From Anaerolineales bacterium (lineage in GTDB: Bacteria; Chloroflexota; Anaerolineae; Anaerolineales; Villigracilaceae), in NCBI GenBank assembly GCA_015075725.1, contig JABTTV010000001.1, positions 2,852,001 through 2,916,000 on the forward strand: 64,000 nucleotides of DNA, in the 5' to 3' direction. Below, piece by piece: positions 35,056-43,344 of the stretch (positions are counted from its first letter, which is position 1; every line of letters starts with the position of its first letter). The notes below the pieces were generated by a model. It had not been told where the DNA came from, searched no databases, and saw nothing but the letters and a program-made list of their open reading frames with translations. The translations under genes were made by a program, and so were the position numbers.

Positions 35056-35979
35056 TTATTTCTTCCCTTCGTTGTTGGTGAGCTCGAGGAAGATCTCCTC
35101 CAAACTCATGCCAAGCGGACGGAGCTCAAGCAGGTCGTACCCGTCTTTGATGACCTGGCGGGCGACTTCCGGGCGCAGATCCTTGCCGGAGGCGAATTCG
35201 AATTCCACGCCGCCGTCATCGAGCGTTTCCACCTTCCGCACGCCCTTGACGCTCTTGATGGAGGAGGCAAGTTCGTCCGCTTCGCCGCGCACGCGCACGA
35301 CGACCCTTTCCGCGCCGAGCAGGCGGGCTTGCAGGTTCTCGGTGGTATCTTCAGCGACGATCTTGCCTTTATTGATGATAAGCACGCGATCGCAGAGGTT
35401 TTGCGCTTCGTTCAGCAGGTGGGTGGAGAGCAATACGGTCCGTTCCCTGCCGATCTCGCGGATCAATTCGCGCACTTCCACCACCTGGCCCGGATCGAGA
35501 CCGATGGTCGGCTCGTCGAGGATCAAAACCTCAGGCCGGTGCAGAAGCGCCTGAGCCAGCCCAACGCGCTGTTTCATACCTTTGGAGAGGTTACCTACAT
35601 ATCCATTCGACCGGTTGATCAAACCAACCATATCCAGCGCCTCTTCCACGCGGTCGTCCACGTCCGGGACGTGGCGCAGTTCGCCCATATACTTCAGGTA
35701 ATCGAAGACGATCATGTCGTGGTAAAGCGGCACGGTCTCGGGTAGGTATCCCACCCGTTTGCGTACCTCCAGCGATTCTTCCACCACATCGTAACCGGCT
35801 ACGATCGCCTCGCCGTCGCTTGGCGGCATGTACCCGGTCAGGATTCGCATTGTGGTTGTTTTGCCCGCGCCGTTCGGACCCAGAAAGCCCACAATTTCGC
35901 CCTGCTGGCAATCGAAATTGAGGTTGTTGATGGCGCGGCGCGATCCGTAATCTTTAGTAAGACCGCTAACCTTGATCAT
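35056..35979 (-). CDS. ABC transporter ATP-binding protein (GldA-like)
   Basis: 307 aa. Walker A GPNGAGKTT, signature LSKGMKQRVGLAQALLH, Walker B VLILDEPTIGLDP, and the switch His in LLSTHLLNEAQ are all intact. The C-terminal 80 residues (RVRGEADELASSIKSVKGVRKVE ...) form the extra beta domain of GldA/CcmA-like ATPases. First gene of a four-gene operon with permease, GldG-like and DUF4340 genes. Confidence 0.93.
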   Translation of the reverse strand: MIKVSGLTKDYGSRRAINNLNFDCQQGEIVGFLGPNGAGKTTTMRILTGYMPPSDGEAIVAGYDVVEESLEVRKRVGYLPETVPLYHDMIVFDYLKYMGELRHVPDVDDRVEEALDMVGLINRSNGYVGNLSKGMKQRVGLAQALLHRPEVLILDEPTIGLDPGQVVEVRELIREIGRERTVLLSTHLLNEAQNLCDRVLIINKGKIVAEDTTENLQARLLGAERVVVRVRGEADELASSIKSVKGVRKVETLDDGGVEFEFASGKDLRPEVARQVIKDGYDLLELRPLGMSLEEIFLELTNNEGKK

Positions 35980-36079
35980 TGCTGCTCCTCAGATTGTTTT
36001 TTTTCTCACTTGGGATAATTCGCAAATAAAAGACACAGCCACAATTTTGGGCGGTGCCTTTTTTTATTTACCGCAGATT

Positions 36080-36109
36080 ACTATACAATATATGAAAGAC
36101 CGAAGTCAA
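36080..36109 (-). promoter_or_regulatory. Promoter of the GldA-like operon
   Basis: On the minus strand TTGACT (36104-36109), 18 bp, TATAGT (36080-36085). The leader of about 95 nt contains T-runs (plus-strand view: TTTTTTT at 36058-36065 and again at 35997-36005). Confidence 0.6.
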
Positions 36110-36157
36110 GCAGGTATAAAACCTCTAATCCAATCCTAATTTTCAAAGCCGTTCGGC

Positions 36158-36163
36158 TATAAT
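36158..36163 (+). promoter_or_regulatory. -10 box of alaX, leaderless arrangement
   Basis: A perfect TATAAT ends 6 bp before the ATG at 36170, placing the expected transcription start on the A of the start codon. No Shine-Dalgarno is present. Confidence 0.6.
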
Positions 36164-36169
36164 TTGGAT

Positions 36170-36889
36170 ATGACAGAACTCCTTTACCAGACCAATGCCT
36201 ATCTAAAAGATTTTTCAGCCGTCGTTACATCCGTTGAACCCGAAACCCGCGCCGTCATCCTCGACCGCTCTGCATTCTACCCAGGCGGCGGGGGGCAGCC
36301 CTGCGATTTTGGAACCCTCGAATCGGACGGCGTGAAATACCCGGTGGAGAGAGTAAAGAAACAGGGGGAAGACGTCCTGCATTTTCTCGGTGGGACCGAG
36401 CCATTACCCCCGCCCGGGTCCGCCTCCACCGGGACCCTGGACTGGGTGCGGCGATACCAGCTGATGCGCACACACACGGCATTGCACATTCTGTGCGGGA
36501 CGGTGTTCCGTAATTACGGCGCCAAAGTCACTGGCGGCGACATGGATCCGCTCAAGGGGCGCATGGACTTTGAGTTCGAGTCGATGCGCGGAGAACTCGT
36601 CCGCGAGATCGAAGCGGCGGTCAATTCCGAGGTAAAGAAAAACCGCGAGATCAGAGTCAGAATCCTCCCTAGGGAGGAAGCGTTTCAAATCCCCGATCTC
36701 ATCCGTACCAAGATCAATCTCCTTCCGGAGGGAATCATGCAAGTCCGCACGGTTGAGATCGTCGGGCTCGACCTGCAAGCCGACGGCGGGACGCATGTGG
36801 CGAATACTTCCGAAGTGGGAACAATAAAGGTGGTGGAATACAAAAGCAAGGGCGCGATCAACAAGCGGATTTACATCGAAGTGCAATAG
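36170..36889 (+). CDS. Alanyl-tRNA editing protein (AlaX family)
   Basis: 239 aa trans-editing protein that deacylates Ser- or Gly-tRNA(Ala). An N-terminal AlaRS-like beta-barrel (FYPGGGGQPCDFGTL) is followed by the editing core with zinc ligands HTALH (His102, His106) and DGGTHVANTSEVG (His209). The usual CGGTH Cys is Asp205 here, so metal coordination may differ. The length fits AlaX-M. An in-frame TTG at 36164 lies within the spacer after the -10 and is unlikely to be used. Confidence 0.88.
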   Translation: MTELLYQTNAYLKDFSAVVTSVEPETRAVILDRSAFYPGGGGQPCDFGTLESDGVKYPVERVKKQGEDVLHFLGGTEPLPPPGSASTGTLDWVRRYQLMRTHTALHILCGTVFRNYGAKVTGGDMDPLKGRMDFEFESMRGELVREIEAAVNSEVKKNREIRVRILPREEAFQIPDLIRTKINLLPEGIMQVRTVEIVGLDLQADGGTHVANTSEVGTIKVVEYKSKGAINKRIYIEVQ

Positions 36890-36983
36890 CCCATTTTGGT
36901 GAGGCGGTTCACCGGCTGTACTGTATAATCACAATAAAAACCGGCGGTGGCGACCGCCCTCAGAGATAAAAGGAGAATGTAAA

Positions 36984-37394
36984 ATGAACGCGAAAAAATT
37001 ATCGATCCTGCTTGCCGCATTTGTTTTGATCGCTGCCCAGTTGGCATGCGCGGTGGGTGAACCTACCCTTTCGAACGTCCGCACCGCGAAGGATGAAGAC
37101 GGGGCGCAGGTGACCTCCACTTTCGGCGCGTTCGATACCATCTATGTGGTTGGCGACCTTGCGAATGCCGTGGAAGGAAATCAAGTCACTTCCCGCTGGT
37201 ATGCTGAGAACGTCCCGGGTGTGGATCCAAATTTCTTCATCGACGAATCCACCATTGATATCGGCGCAGAACCCATCGGCTTTGTGTACTTTTACTTCGA
37301 AGCGCCCTCCGATGGCTGGCCCACCGGAACCTATAAAGTGGAAGTGTATTTCAACGGGGCTTTGAACAGCACGGTTAATTTTACCGTTCAATAG
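36984..37394 (+). CDS. Small secreted lipoprotein, beta-rich
   Basis: 136 aa. Signal peptide with lipobox LACA (Cys22) is followed by a single beta-sandwich-like domain (GAFDTIYVVGDLANAVEGNQVTSRWY ... GTYKVEVYFNGALNSTVNFTV). No named family recognised; the ending resembles extracellular carbohydrate-binding or Ig-like modules. AAAGGAGAA precedes the ATG and a terminator follows, so it is a one-gene unit. Confidence 0.7.
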   Translation: MNAKKLSILLAAFVLIAAQLACAVGEPTLSNVRTAKDEDGAQVTSTFGAFDTIYVVGDLANAVEGNQVTSRWYAENVPGVDPNFFIDESTIDIGAEPIGFVYFYFEAPSDGWPTGTYKVEVYFNGALNSTVNFTVQ

Positions 37395-37411
37395 GTCGTT
37401 CGAATTTGCAG

Positions 37412-37440
37412 GCGGCTGTCCGAGACGACAGCCGCTTTTT
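37412..37440 (+). terminator. Terminator after the small lipoprotein gene
   Basis: A 9-bp stem GCGGCTGTC / GACAGCCGC with a 6-nt loop followed by TTTTT. Confidence 0.9.
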
Positions 37441-37482
37441 ATTTCTGCCTGCCTGAATGGGCATTCTTTCGGAAACCGGGAA

Positions 37483-37488
37483 TATAAT
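37483..37488 (+). promoter_or_regulatory. -10 box of the aldo/keto reductase gene
   Basis: TATAAT 17 bp before the ATG at 37506. The short leader contains GGAGG at the right distance, so this mRNA is short-leadered but not leaderless. Confidence 0.5.
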
Positions 37489-37505
37489 TATGGGTGGAGG
37501 CAGGT

Positions 37506-38474
37506 ATGAAGTACAAGAGACTTGGAAATACCGGTTTGAATGTATCTGAATTGTGCATGGGGACGATGCAATTCGGCTGGTCGGTGGGAGAGGCGGAGTC
37601 TCATCTAATATTGACTGCCTCTTTTGAATCGGGGATCAATTTCTTCGACACAGCCGATATCTATTCCAAATGGGTGGACGGCAACCCCGGCGGGATCGCC
37701 GAGACCTACATCGGTAACTGGCTGAAGGAAAACAAGGTCAGGCGCGACCAGGTTGTGATCGCAACCAAGGTTCGGGGGGAGATGGGGCGGGGACCGAACG
37801 ACAAAGGCTTGAGCAGGGTCCACATCATGAATGCGATAGAAGGCTCGTTAAAACGCCTACAAACGGACTATGTCGACCTATACCAATCGCACTGGTCGGA
37901 TGAAGACACCCCCATCGAGGAGACCATGCGAGCCTTCGACGATCTGGTGCGACAGGGCAAGGTGAGATATGTCGGCGCCTCGAATTACGATGCCTGGGAA
38001 TTGATGCAGGCGCTCTGGGTTTCGGATAAATATAATCTTGCTCGTTACGACTCCATCCAACCGCACTATAACCTGATTCACCGGGACGAATTCGAGCGTG
38101 AATTGCGGTCTGTCTGCAAGACTTACAACATCGGCGTGATTCCTTACAGTCCACTGGCGGGCGGTTTCCTGACCGGGAAATACCGCCGCGACGAGCCGCT
38201 GCCTGAAAGCCGGCGTGCCGAGGGCAGGAAAAAATCCATGACAGAGAAGAATTTCACCCTGATTCATGAAATGGATCGAATCGCGCTTGTGCATAAGGCG
38301 ACCATATCCCAGATTGCCATAGCATGGATGCTCGCCGACCCGATCATCACAAGCCCCATCATTGGCGCGACCTCCATTGCGCAATTGAATGAAAACCTCG
38401 GCGCGTTGGAGTTCCATTTGACTGAAGAGGAAAGGGACAGCCTGAACAAATTGACCGAATGGAGAGTCGGGTAA
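37506..38474 (+). CDS. Aldo/keto reductase
   Basis: 322 aa NADPH-dependent oxidoreductase barrel. Start at ATG 37506 with GGAGG 5 nt ahead. Catalytic tetrad: Asp and Tyr in INFFDTADIYSKW, Lys in VIATKVRG, His in DLYQSHWSDEDTP. The nucleotide-binding end is SPIIGATSIAQLNENLGAL. Closest in pattern to the YajO/Tas-like AKR group acting on small aldehydes. It is followed within 50 bp by the cystathionine beta-synthase gene, possibly co-transcribed. Confidence 0.9.
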   Translation: MKYKRLGNTGLNVSELCMGTMQFGWSVGEAESHLILTASFESGINFFDTADIYSKWVDGNPGGIAETYIGNWLKENKVRRDQVVIATKVRGEMGRGPNDKGLSRVHIMNAIEGSLKRLQTDYVDLYQSHWSDEDTPIEETMRAFDDLVRQGKVRYVGASNYDAWELMQALWVSDKYNLARYDSIQPHYNLIHRDEFERELRSVCKTYNIGVIPYSPLAGGFLTGKYRRDEPLPESRRAEGRKKSMTEKNFTLIHEMDRIALVHKATISQIAIAWMLADPIITSPIIGATSIAQLNENLGALEFHLTEEERDSLNKLTEWRVG

Positions 38475-38522
38475 TAAACTGCGAGTCCGGTTAAAATACC
38501 CCGACCAAACCAAGGAGAGAGA

Positions 38523-39935
38523 ATGGCAGATTTACCTGAATCCAAGGAAAAACGAGTATTTGGCAACATCCTCGGCGCGGTGGGGAACACGCCGCTTGTT
38601 AAACTGGAACGCATCGGTAAAGATTTGCCCGTTCCCCTTTATGCAAAATTGGAATTCATGAATCCGGGCGGCTCGGTCAAGGACAGGGTTGGCGTGAACA
38701 TCATCGAGCAGGCGGAGAAGCGCGGCGAGATCAAACCCGGCGGGACAATCGTCGAAGCCACGTCCGGCAACACGGGCGTCGGCCTCGCCATTGCAGCAGC
38801 GTTGAAAGGCTACAAGACCATCTTCGTCATGCCGGATAAGATGAGTAACGAAAAGATTTTGTTGCTGAGAGCCTACGGAGCGAAAGTGGTCATCACGCCC
38901 ACCGCGGTCGGACCGGACGATCCGCGCTCGTATTATGAAGTCGCCAAAAAATTTGCGCGCGAAACACCCAACGCAATTTTGGCGAACCAATATCACAACC
39001 CGGATAATCCGCAGACGCACGTGCTCAGCACGGGACCCGAAATCTGGGAGCAGACCGACGGTAAAGTGACCGACGTCATCATCGGCATCGGCACCGGTGG
39101 GACGATCACCGGCGTGGGACGTTATCTTAAATCCATGAATCCGAACATCACCATCGTGGGCATTGATATCGAAGGCTCGATCTTGACCGAGATTTGGCAG
39201 AACAGGGGCAAGATACCACCCGGCGCGTACCCCAAGACCTACAAAGTGGAAGGTATTGGCGAGGACTTTTTGCCTTCCACGATGGATATCAATTATGTGG
39301 ATGCCATCGAACGCGCGGGCGACCGGGAATCATTTCTTTGGGCGCGAGCGCTTGTGCGGCAGGAAGGGATTTTTGCAGGCGGTTCATCCGGCTCTGCGAT
39401 AGCGGGCGCGATCAAATATTGCCGCAAATTGACTCCCGACCGCCTGCCAGTCGTCATTCTGCCGGACTCCGGATCACGCTATCTTTCCAAGTTCTACGAC
39501 GACAAATGGATGCGCGAATTCGGATTCCTCTCGATGGAATTCGGCGAGACGGCTCTGGGCGACCTTTTGATCGCCAAGCCGAACAAAGCTTTGTTCACGG
39601 CGACACTGGGCGACTCGATCCGAAAAATTGTATCGGTCATGCACCAAAATGCGGTATCGCAAATGCCGGTTGTCGGCGCGGATGGATCCCTGGTGGGTCT
39701 CATCGAAGAGGTGGACCTGCTCAATCACATGCTCGAGAAGCACGAACACAATCATGATGAAACCATCGACTCGCTTGTTCAAAATGCAGGGGCGGTCTTC
39801 CCGCCGGAGACTCCGCTCGAGGAGGCGATGCCGTCGCTCACCGCCGGGTATGCGCTGATTGTGGTCGAGAACAGCAAACCGACCGGCATCCTGACCAAGA
39901 TCGACGTTTTGGATTATGTGGCGGGGAAGATTTAG
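38523..39935 (+). CDS. cbs: Cystathionine beta-synthase
   Basis: 470 aa PLP enzyme. PLP lysine is Lys53 in NPGGSVKDR. EATSGNTGVGLAIAAALKGY binds the amino acid carboxylate and GIGTGGTITGVGRYLK binds the PLP phosphate. Two CBS domains occupy about 345-468 (ALFTATLGDSIRKIVSVMHQNAVSQMPVV ... GILTKIDVLDYVAGK), as in full-length CBS rather than cysteine synthase. It condenses serine, or acetylserine, with homocysteine, linking methionine to cysteine. AGGAGAG precedes the ATG. Confidence 0.92.
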   Translation: MADLPESKEKRVFGNILGAVGNTPLVKLERIGKDLPVPLYAKLEFMNPGGSVKDRVGVNIIEQAEKRGEIKPGGTIVEATSGNTGVGLAIAAALKGYKTIFVMPDKMSNEKILLLRAYGAKVVITPTAVGPDDPRSYYEVAKKFARETPNAILANQYHNPDNPQTHVLSTGPEIWEQTDGKVTDVIIGIGTGGTITGVGRYLKSMNPNITIVGIDIEGSILTEIWQNRGKIPPGAYPKTYKVEGIGEDFLPSTMDINYVDAIERAGDRESFLWARALVRQEGIFAGGSSGSAIAGAIKYCRKLTPDRLPVVILPDSGSRYLSKFYDDKWMREFGFLSMEFGETALGDLLIAKPNKALFTATLGDSIRKIVSVMHQNAVSQMPVVGADGSLVGLIEEVDLLNHMLEKHEHNHDETIDSLVQNAGAVFPPETPLEEAMPSLTAGYALIVVENSKPTGILTKIDVLDYVAGKI

Positions 39936-40246
39936 CAGACCAGCAGTAAGTAGTGAATTGAAACATGACTCACCCGGGAAATTAAGGTTTCGTGGGTGAG
40001 TTCGTTTTTGAGGACAAACTGGAAGCGGATTAACGCTGAAAACGCGGTTTTTTTATTCCTTTTCCGCGTCCATCCTACTTGTCAGCGTCTCGATTAAATT
40101 TGGGGTTAATTATGTTTTTTATACGAATTCCCAAATCGCGCGGGATCATATTGTTGTGAAATAATTCCTTAATTTAAAAAGAACAAATTTTCTATTATAA
40201 TATGTCTTGTCGTAATCAATTTATTCATAAACCAAAGGAGAATAAA
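39936..40246. other. Intergenic region: terminator, A/T-rich spacer, promoter
   Basis: 311 bp without a gene. It begins with the cbs terminator (39968-40009), continues as A/T-rich DNA with a T7 run at about 40051, and ends with a -10-like TATAAT at 40196-40201 ahead of the DUF1761 gene. No RNA gene or coding signal seen in the middle. Confidence 0.6.
39968..40009 (+). terminator. Terminator after cbs
   Basis: ACTCACCC / GGGTGAGT outer stem (39968-39975 with 39994-40001), inner GAAA/TTTC stem, then TCGTTTTT. Confidence 0.8.
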
Positions 40247-40657
40247 ATGGATTTCAGCAACGTCAATTGGTGGGCAGTCCTGCTGTGCGTGATCGTAAGC
40301 ATGATCGTCGGGAGCGTTTGGTTCAATCAAAAAACGTTCTTCCCGGCCTGGTGGAAGGCAATCGGCAAAGCTGAGGCTGGGCAACCCGGTATGGAAAACA
40401 TGAGCATGACTTGGGGATTGACCGTCCTTGCATCCTTCGTTCAAGCCGTCGCCATGTGGTTCATGACCGATGTGATGGGCAGTGACTCCTGGAGCAGCGG
40501 CATGTTATCCGGTTTTATGCTCTGGCTTGGATTCGTTGCGCCATCCAGCCTGACGAATAAACTGTTTGCCGGACAGTTAAAAGCCTGGGCGATCGAGATG
40601 GGAAATCACCTCATCACGTTTTTGCTCTTCGGCGCGATCATGGGGGCATGGCATTGA
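40247..40657 (+). CDS. DUF1761 small membrane protein
   Basis: 136 aa with four hydrophobic segments. It starts MDFSNVNWWAVLLCVIVSM after AAAGGAG at 7-nt spacing. Characteristic pieces are VGSVWFNQKTFFPAWWKAIG, MTWGLTVLASFVQAVAMWFM, GFMLWLGFVAPSSLTNKLF and an AWAIEMGNHLITFLLFGAI end. DUF1761 has no known reaction. Single-gene unit between two terminators. Confidence 0.82.
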   Translation: MDFSNVNWWAVLLCVIVSMIVGSVWFNQKTFFPAWWKAIGKAEAGQPGMENMSMTWGLTVLASFVQAVAMWFMTDVMGSDSWSSGMLSGFMLWLGFVAPSSLTNKLFAGQLKAWAIEMGNHLITFLLFGAIMGAWH

Positions 40658-40676
40658 TAAGTGCGGGCATCGATGC

Positions 40677-40712
40677 AAAAAAGATGCGGCTTGCAAAAGC
40701 CGCATCTTTTTA
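40677..40712. terminator. Bidirectional terminator
   Basis: 12-bp perfect stem AAGATGCGGCTT / AAGCCGCATCTT with GCAA loop, flanked by A-run on the left and T-run on the right; it serves both the DUF1761 gene and the convergent lipoprotein gene ending at 40717. Confidence 0.93.
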
Positions 40713-40716
40713 TTAT

Positions 40717-41499
40717 TTATCTTCCTGCAAACTGCGGCATGACCGCGTCTTCGAGGAGGCTGACGATTTCCTCGTCGCTACCGATGTAGAGCGCCAGCAG
40801 CCTGCCTGCTTTGAAGAAGTGCGGATCATCCGCGAAGGTGATCATCATTGTGCCAGCCATGCTTCCGTCTTCGCTGATGGTTTCAGCAGTCATTTCCATT
40901 TCTGAGTTCGATTTGAATTCGAAGATTTCCACCTCAGCGCCGTTGACCCTGAGAATCTGTCCCTTTACAGGAATAAAAGGTTGTTCGATCGAATCGCCTT
41001 CGACCACATCCGCGCCTTTGTTCACCAGGACGCCGATCAGGCTCAATCGGGTGAAATCACCAGCAAACTCAGAGCCGAAGGCATTTCTCAACAGCGTGAG
41101 CATGGCTTCGTCGCTGCCGTCGTACAGAACGATCAAGTTTGCGAGGCGGAAGAAATGTCGTTCATTCAACCAGTTGATATCCGCATTGTCGACGGATCCA
41201 TCGGCGTACACATGTTCCGAATCCTTCAACATCGCGGCTTCGCTTTCGTACTCGAAGGTTTGAATCGCCTCGCCGTTGACCAAAAGGATCCTGCCGGGCA
41301 CGGAGAAGAATGACTGTTGGATCGGATCGCCTTCCGCGACCGTTGCGTCCTCCGATTCCAGGATTTGAATCAATGTTGCGCGGTTGACGGGATAGACCTT
41401 ATCGCTGCCTTCCGAAGAACGCGGCTCTTGCGCGATTCCGGAACAGGCAGCAAGAACCACCAGCGCGACAAACGACAGAAATGGGAATAGTATCTTCAT
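40717..41499 (-). CDS. Lipoprotein with two tandem repeats of an unknown domain
   Basis: 260 aa. Signal peptide with lipobox LAAC (Cys19) is followed by two copies of a domain of about 100 residues. Copy 1 (about 45-150) has VAEGDPIQQSFFSVPGRILLVNG, IQTFEYES and NERHFFRLANLIVLYDGSDEAML. Copy 2 (about 160-258) has VVEGDSIEQPFIPVKGQILRVNG, VEIFEFKS and DDPHFFKAGRLLALYIGSDEEIV. I do not recognise the family. GGAGG lies upstream of the ATG. The duplication suggests a binding module. Confidence 0.78.
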   Translation of the reverse strand: MKILFPFLSFVALVVLAACSGIAQEPRSSEGSDKVYPVNRATLIQILESEDATVAEGDPIQQSFFSVPGRILLVNGEAIQTFEYESEAAMLKDSEHVYADGSVDNADINWLNERHFFRLANLIVLYDGSDEAMLTLLRNAFGSEFAGDFTRLSLIGVLVNKGADVVEGDSIEQPFIPVKGQILRVNGAEVEIFEFKSNSEMEMTAETISEDGSMAGTMMITFADDPHFFKAGRLLALYIGSDEEIVSLLEDAVMPQFAGR

Positions 41500-41559
41500 T
41501 GGGTACCTCCAAAATTTTTCAGAGGTAAAGACGTTAATTCTTCGAAAAAGTTCCCGGTC

Positions 41560-41568
41560 TGATAAAAT
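41560..41568 (+). promoter_or_regulatory. Extended -10 of alr, leaderless arrangement
   Basis: TGATAAAAT, with the hexamer TAAAAT ending 6 bp before the ATG at 41575, so transcription should start on the initiation codon. Confidence 0.55.
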
Positions 41569-41574
41569 TCTGCA

Positions 41575-42762
41575 ATGTCAAAGATGATGCGTCCGACATT
41601 CCTTGAGATAAATTTAAACCAGTTACGAAAGAATGTCGAAGCCATTCGCCTCCGCGTCGGATCTGCAAAAGTGATGCCGATGGTTAAAGCCAACGCCTAC
41701 GGTCACGGCGTGGATGGAGTCGCGCCTTTCATCGAACCATTCGTCGACATGCTCGGAGTCGCGCTGGTGGAGGAGGGGATGCAGCTTCGCAGTCTGGGAA
41801 TCAAAAAACCAATTTTGGTGGCAGGCGGGACGTTGATCGAGCAGTTGCCGCTTTTCTTTGAATATGATTTAACTCTCACCGCTTCTTCCCTTGACCTGTT
41901 GCTGGCTGCTGACCATCTGGCCGAAGCCACCCGAAAGCGGCTTGCCGTCCACCTCAAAATCGATACCGGCATGGAAAGGGTCGGCGTCCGCGAATACGAA
42001 GCGGAAGAATTTATATTGAGATCATCTGCGTGTAGCCGCCTGAATGTTGAAGGGATATACACTCATTTGGCAAACTCTGAAATCATGTCATTGGGAGGTG
42101 AGGTCCCGGGCGGTGCGCAGCGCAGTCGAAAGGGTGTGTCGAACCAGCCTCCAGATAGCAAAAATGGCTTTGTAGAATCTTCCCTTCAATTTGAACGCTT
42201 TCAGGAAGTCTTGTATCTCTACCAAAAACACAGTCTGCCAGTTCCTCCCCTTCGGCACGTTTGTAACTCCGGCGGGATATTGAATTTGCCCGATGGGCAT
42301 TTGGATTTGGTCCGGCCCGGTGTGTTGTTCTATGGAGTCTATCCTGGACGGGATATTCCCAAAACTCTCGACGTGGAACCGGCAATGACATGGAGGTCGA
42401 AGGTGGTATATAGCAAAGTGACACAGCCTGGCCGTTCAGTCAGTTACGGGTCGTTGTGGAAGGTGGAAGGGAGTCCGAGGCGCGTGGTTACCATTCCCTG
42501 TGGCTATGCAGATGGTTACTTCCGTCGTATGACGAATCAGGGACGAGTTGTTATCAATGGGAAATCTTACCCGCAAGTGGGGCGCATTTGCATGGATCAG
42601 TTTATGGCAGATGCGGGGGAAGATAATGTCAATGTCGGGGATCGTGTAACTCTTCTTGGGGACGGGATCACCCCCGAGGAACTGGCGGACTGGGCGGGCA
42701 CGAACGAGTACGAAGTGATGACAAATATCAGCGCACGCGTGCCGAGAGTGTTCGTAATGTAG
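41575..42762 (+). CDS. alr: Alanine racemase with in-frame insertion
   Basis: 395 aa PLP enzyme converting L- to D-alanine for peptidoglycan. PLP Lys38 is in MVKANAYGHG. DTGMERVGV, GGILNLPDGHLDLVRPGVLFYG, SYGSLWKVEGSPRRVVTIPCGYADG and GRICMDQFMADAG are family landmarks, the Tyr of VSYGS being the second catalytic base. Between YTHLANSE and LQFERFQEVL, normally a short loop, about 30 additional residues occur (about 171-202, MSLGGEVPGGAQRSRKGVSN and following), encoded by repeat-like DNA. It heads a run of genes through threonine aldolase. Confidence 0.93.
   Translation: MSKMMRPTFLEINLNQLRKNVEAIRLRVGSAKVMPMVKANAYGHGVDGVAPFIEPFVDMLGVALVEEGMQLRSLGIKKPILVAGGTLIEQLPLFFEYDLTLTASSLDLLLAADHLAEATRKRLAVHLKIDTGMERVGVREYEAEEFILRSSACSRLNVEGIYTHLANSEIMSLGGEVPGGAQRSRKGVSNQPPDSKNGFVESSLQFERFQEVLYLYQKHSLPVPPLRHVCNSGGILNLPDGHLDLVRPGVLFYGVYPGRDIPKTLDVEPAMTWRSKVVYSKVTQPGRSVSYGSLWKVEGSPRRVVTIPCGYADGYFRRMTNQGRVVINGKSYPQVGRICMDQFMADAGEDNVNVGDRVTLLGDGITPEELADWAGTNEYEVMTNISARVPRVFVM
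42085..42174 (+). repeat. Repeat-like insertion within alr
   Basis: The segment contains GCGCAGTCGAAAGGGTGTGT and CGAACC, a composition like the dispersed CGCAGTCGAAGGGTGTGTCGAA repeats seen in intergenic DNA of some bacteria (memory, not searched). It is in frame and free of stops. Confidence 0.5.
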
Positions 42763-42819
42763 AACAAACATATGGATTTGTTCAAAGCGGTATGGCATAA
42801 TTGAGTTTTGAGGTGAGTG

Positions 42820-43344
42820 TTGAATTCAAGAGTGAAAGATTTTTATATCCTGTTCGGTGTGGCGGGCGTTTCGGTCGCTCTCGATCAGTGGACGAAATGG
42901 TGGGTTCGCGAAAACATAGCTTTTGGCGGGCAATGGCTCCCGGAATGGATCGCCTGGTTGTATCCTTATGCTCGGATTGTGCATTGGTATAACAGCGGGG
43001 CGGCCTTCGGCATGTTCCAGAACGGCAATCTGGTGTTTACGATCCTTGCGTTTATTGTGATCGGCGCGATCGTTTATTATTACCCGCGCATGGAGGAAAA
43101 CGACTGGACGTTGAGGCTGGCGATGGGTTTGCAGTTGGGCGGCGCCATGGGTAATTTGATCGACCGGCTGATGATGGGCAAGGTGACCGATTTCATCTCC
43201 ATCGGCGCATTTCCAGTTTTCAACATCGCAGACGCTTCGATCTCTGTGGGAGTGGCGATCCTTCTGCTCGGTGTGTGGCTTAAGGAAAGGGAGGAGAAAT
43301 CGAAGGCGGCAATGGCGGTGGTCGACCCGGCAAAGGAAGGGTGA
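42820..43344 (+). CDS. lspA: Lipoprotein signal peptidase (first of two)
   Basis: About 174 aa with four membrane helices. The start is TTG 42820 (6 nt after GAGG) or GTG 42817. The catalytic Asp pair is in GNLIDRLMMGKVTDF (Asp115-116) and FNIADASISVG (about Asp138), and NSGAAFGMF is the third conserved block. SPase II removes signal peptides of diacylglyceryl-modified prolipoproteins, of which this window encodes several. Overlaps the second copy by 4 bp (GTGA). Confidence 0.92.
   Translation: MNSRVKDFYILFGVAGVSVALDQWTKWWVRENIAFGGQWLPEWIAWLYPYARIVHWYNSGAAFGMFQNGNLVFTILAFIVIGAIVYYYPRMEENDWTLRLAMGLQLGGAMGNLIDRLMMGKVTDFISIGAFPVFNIADASISVGVAILLLGVWLKEREEKSKAAMAVVDPAKEG

Noticed and set aside
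36000..36070. Possible small RNA or terminator near T-rich runs upstream of the GldA-like operon
   Set aside because: Only imperfect pairing (AGCCAC with GGTGCCT-like bases) precedes the T-run; not enough to call.
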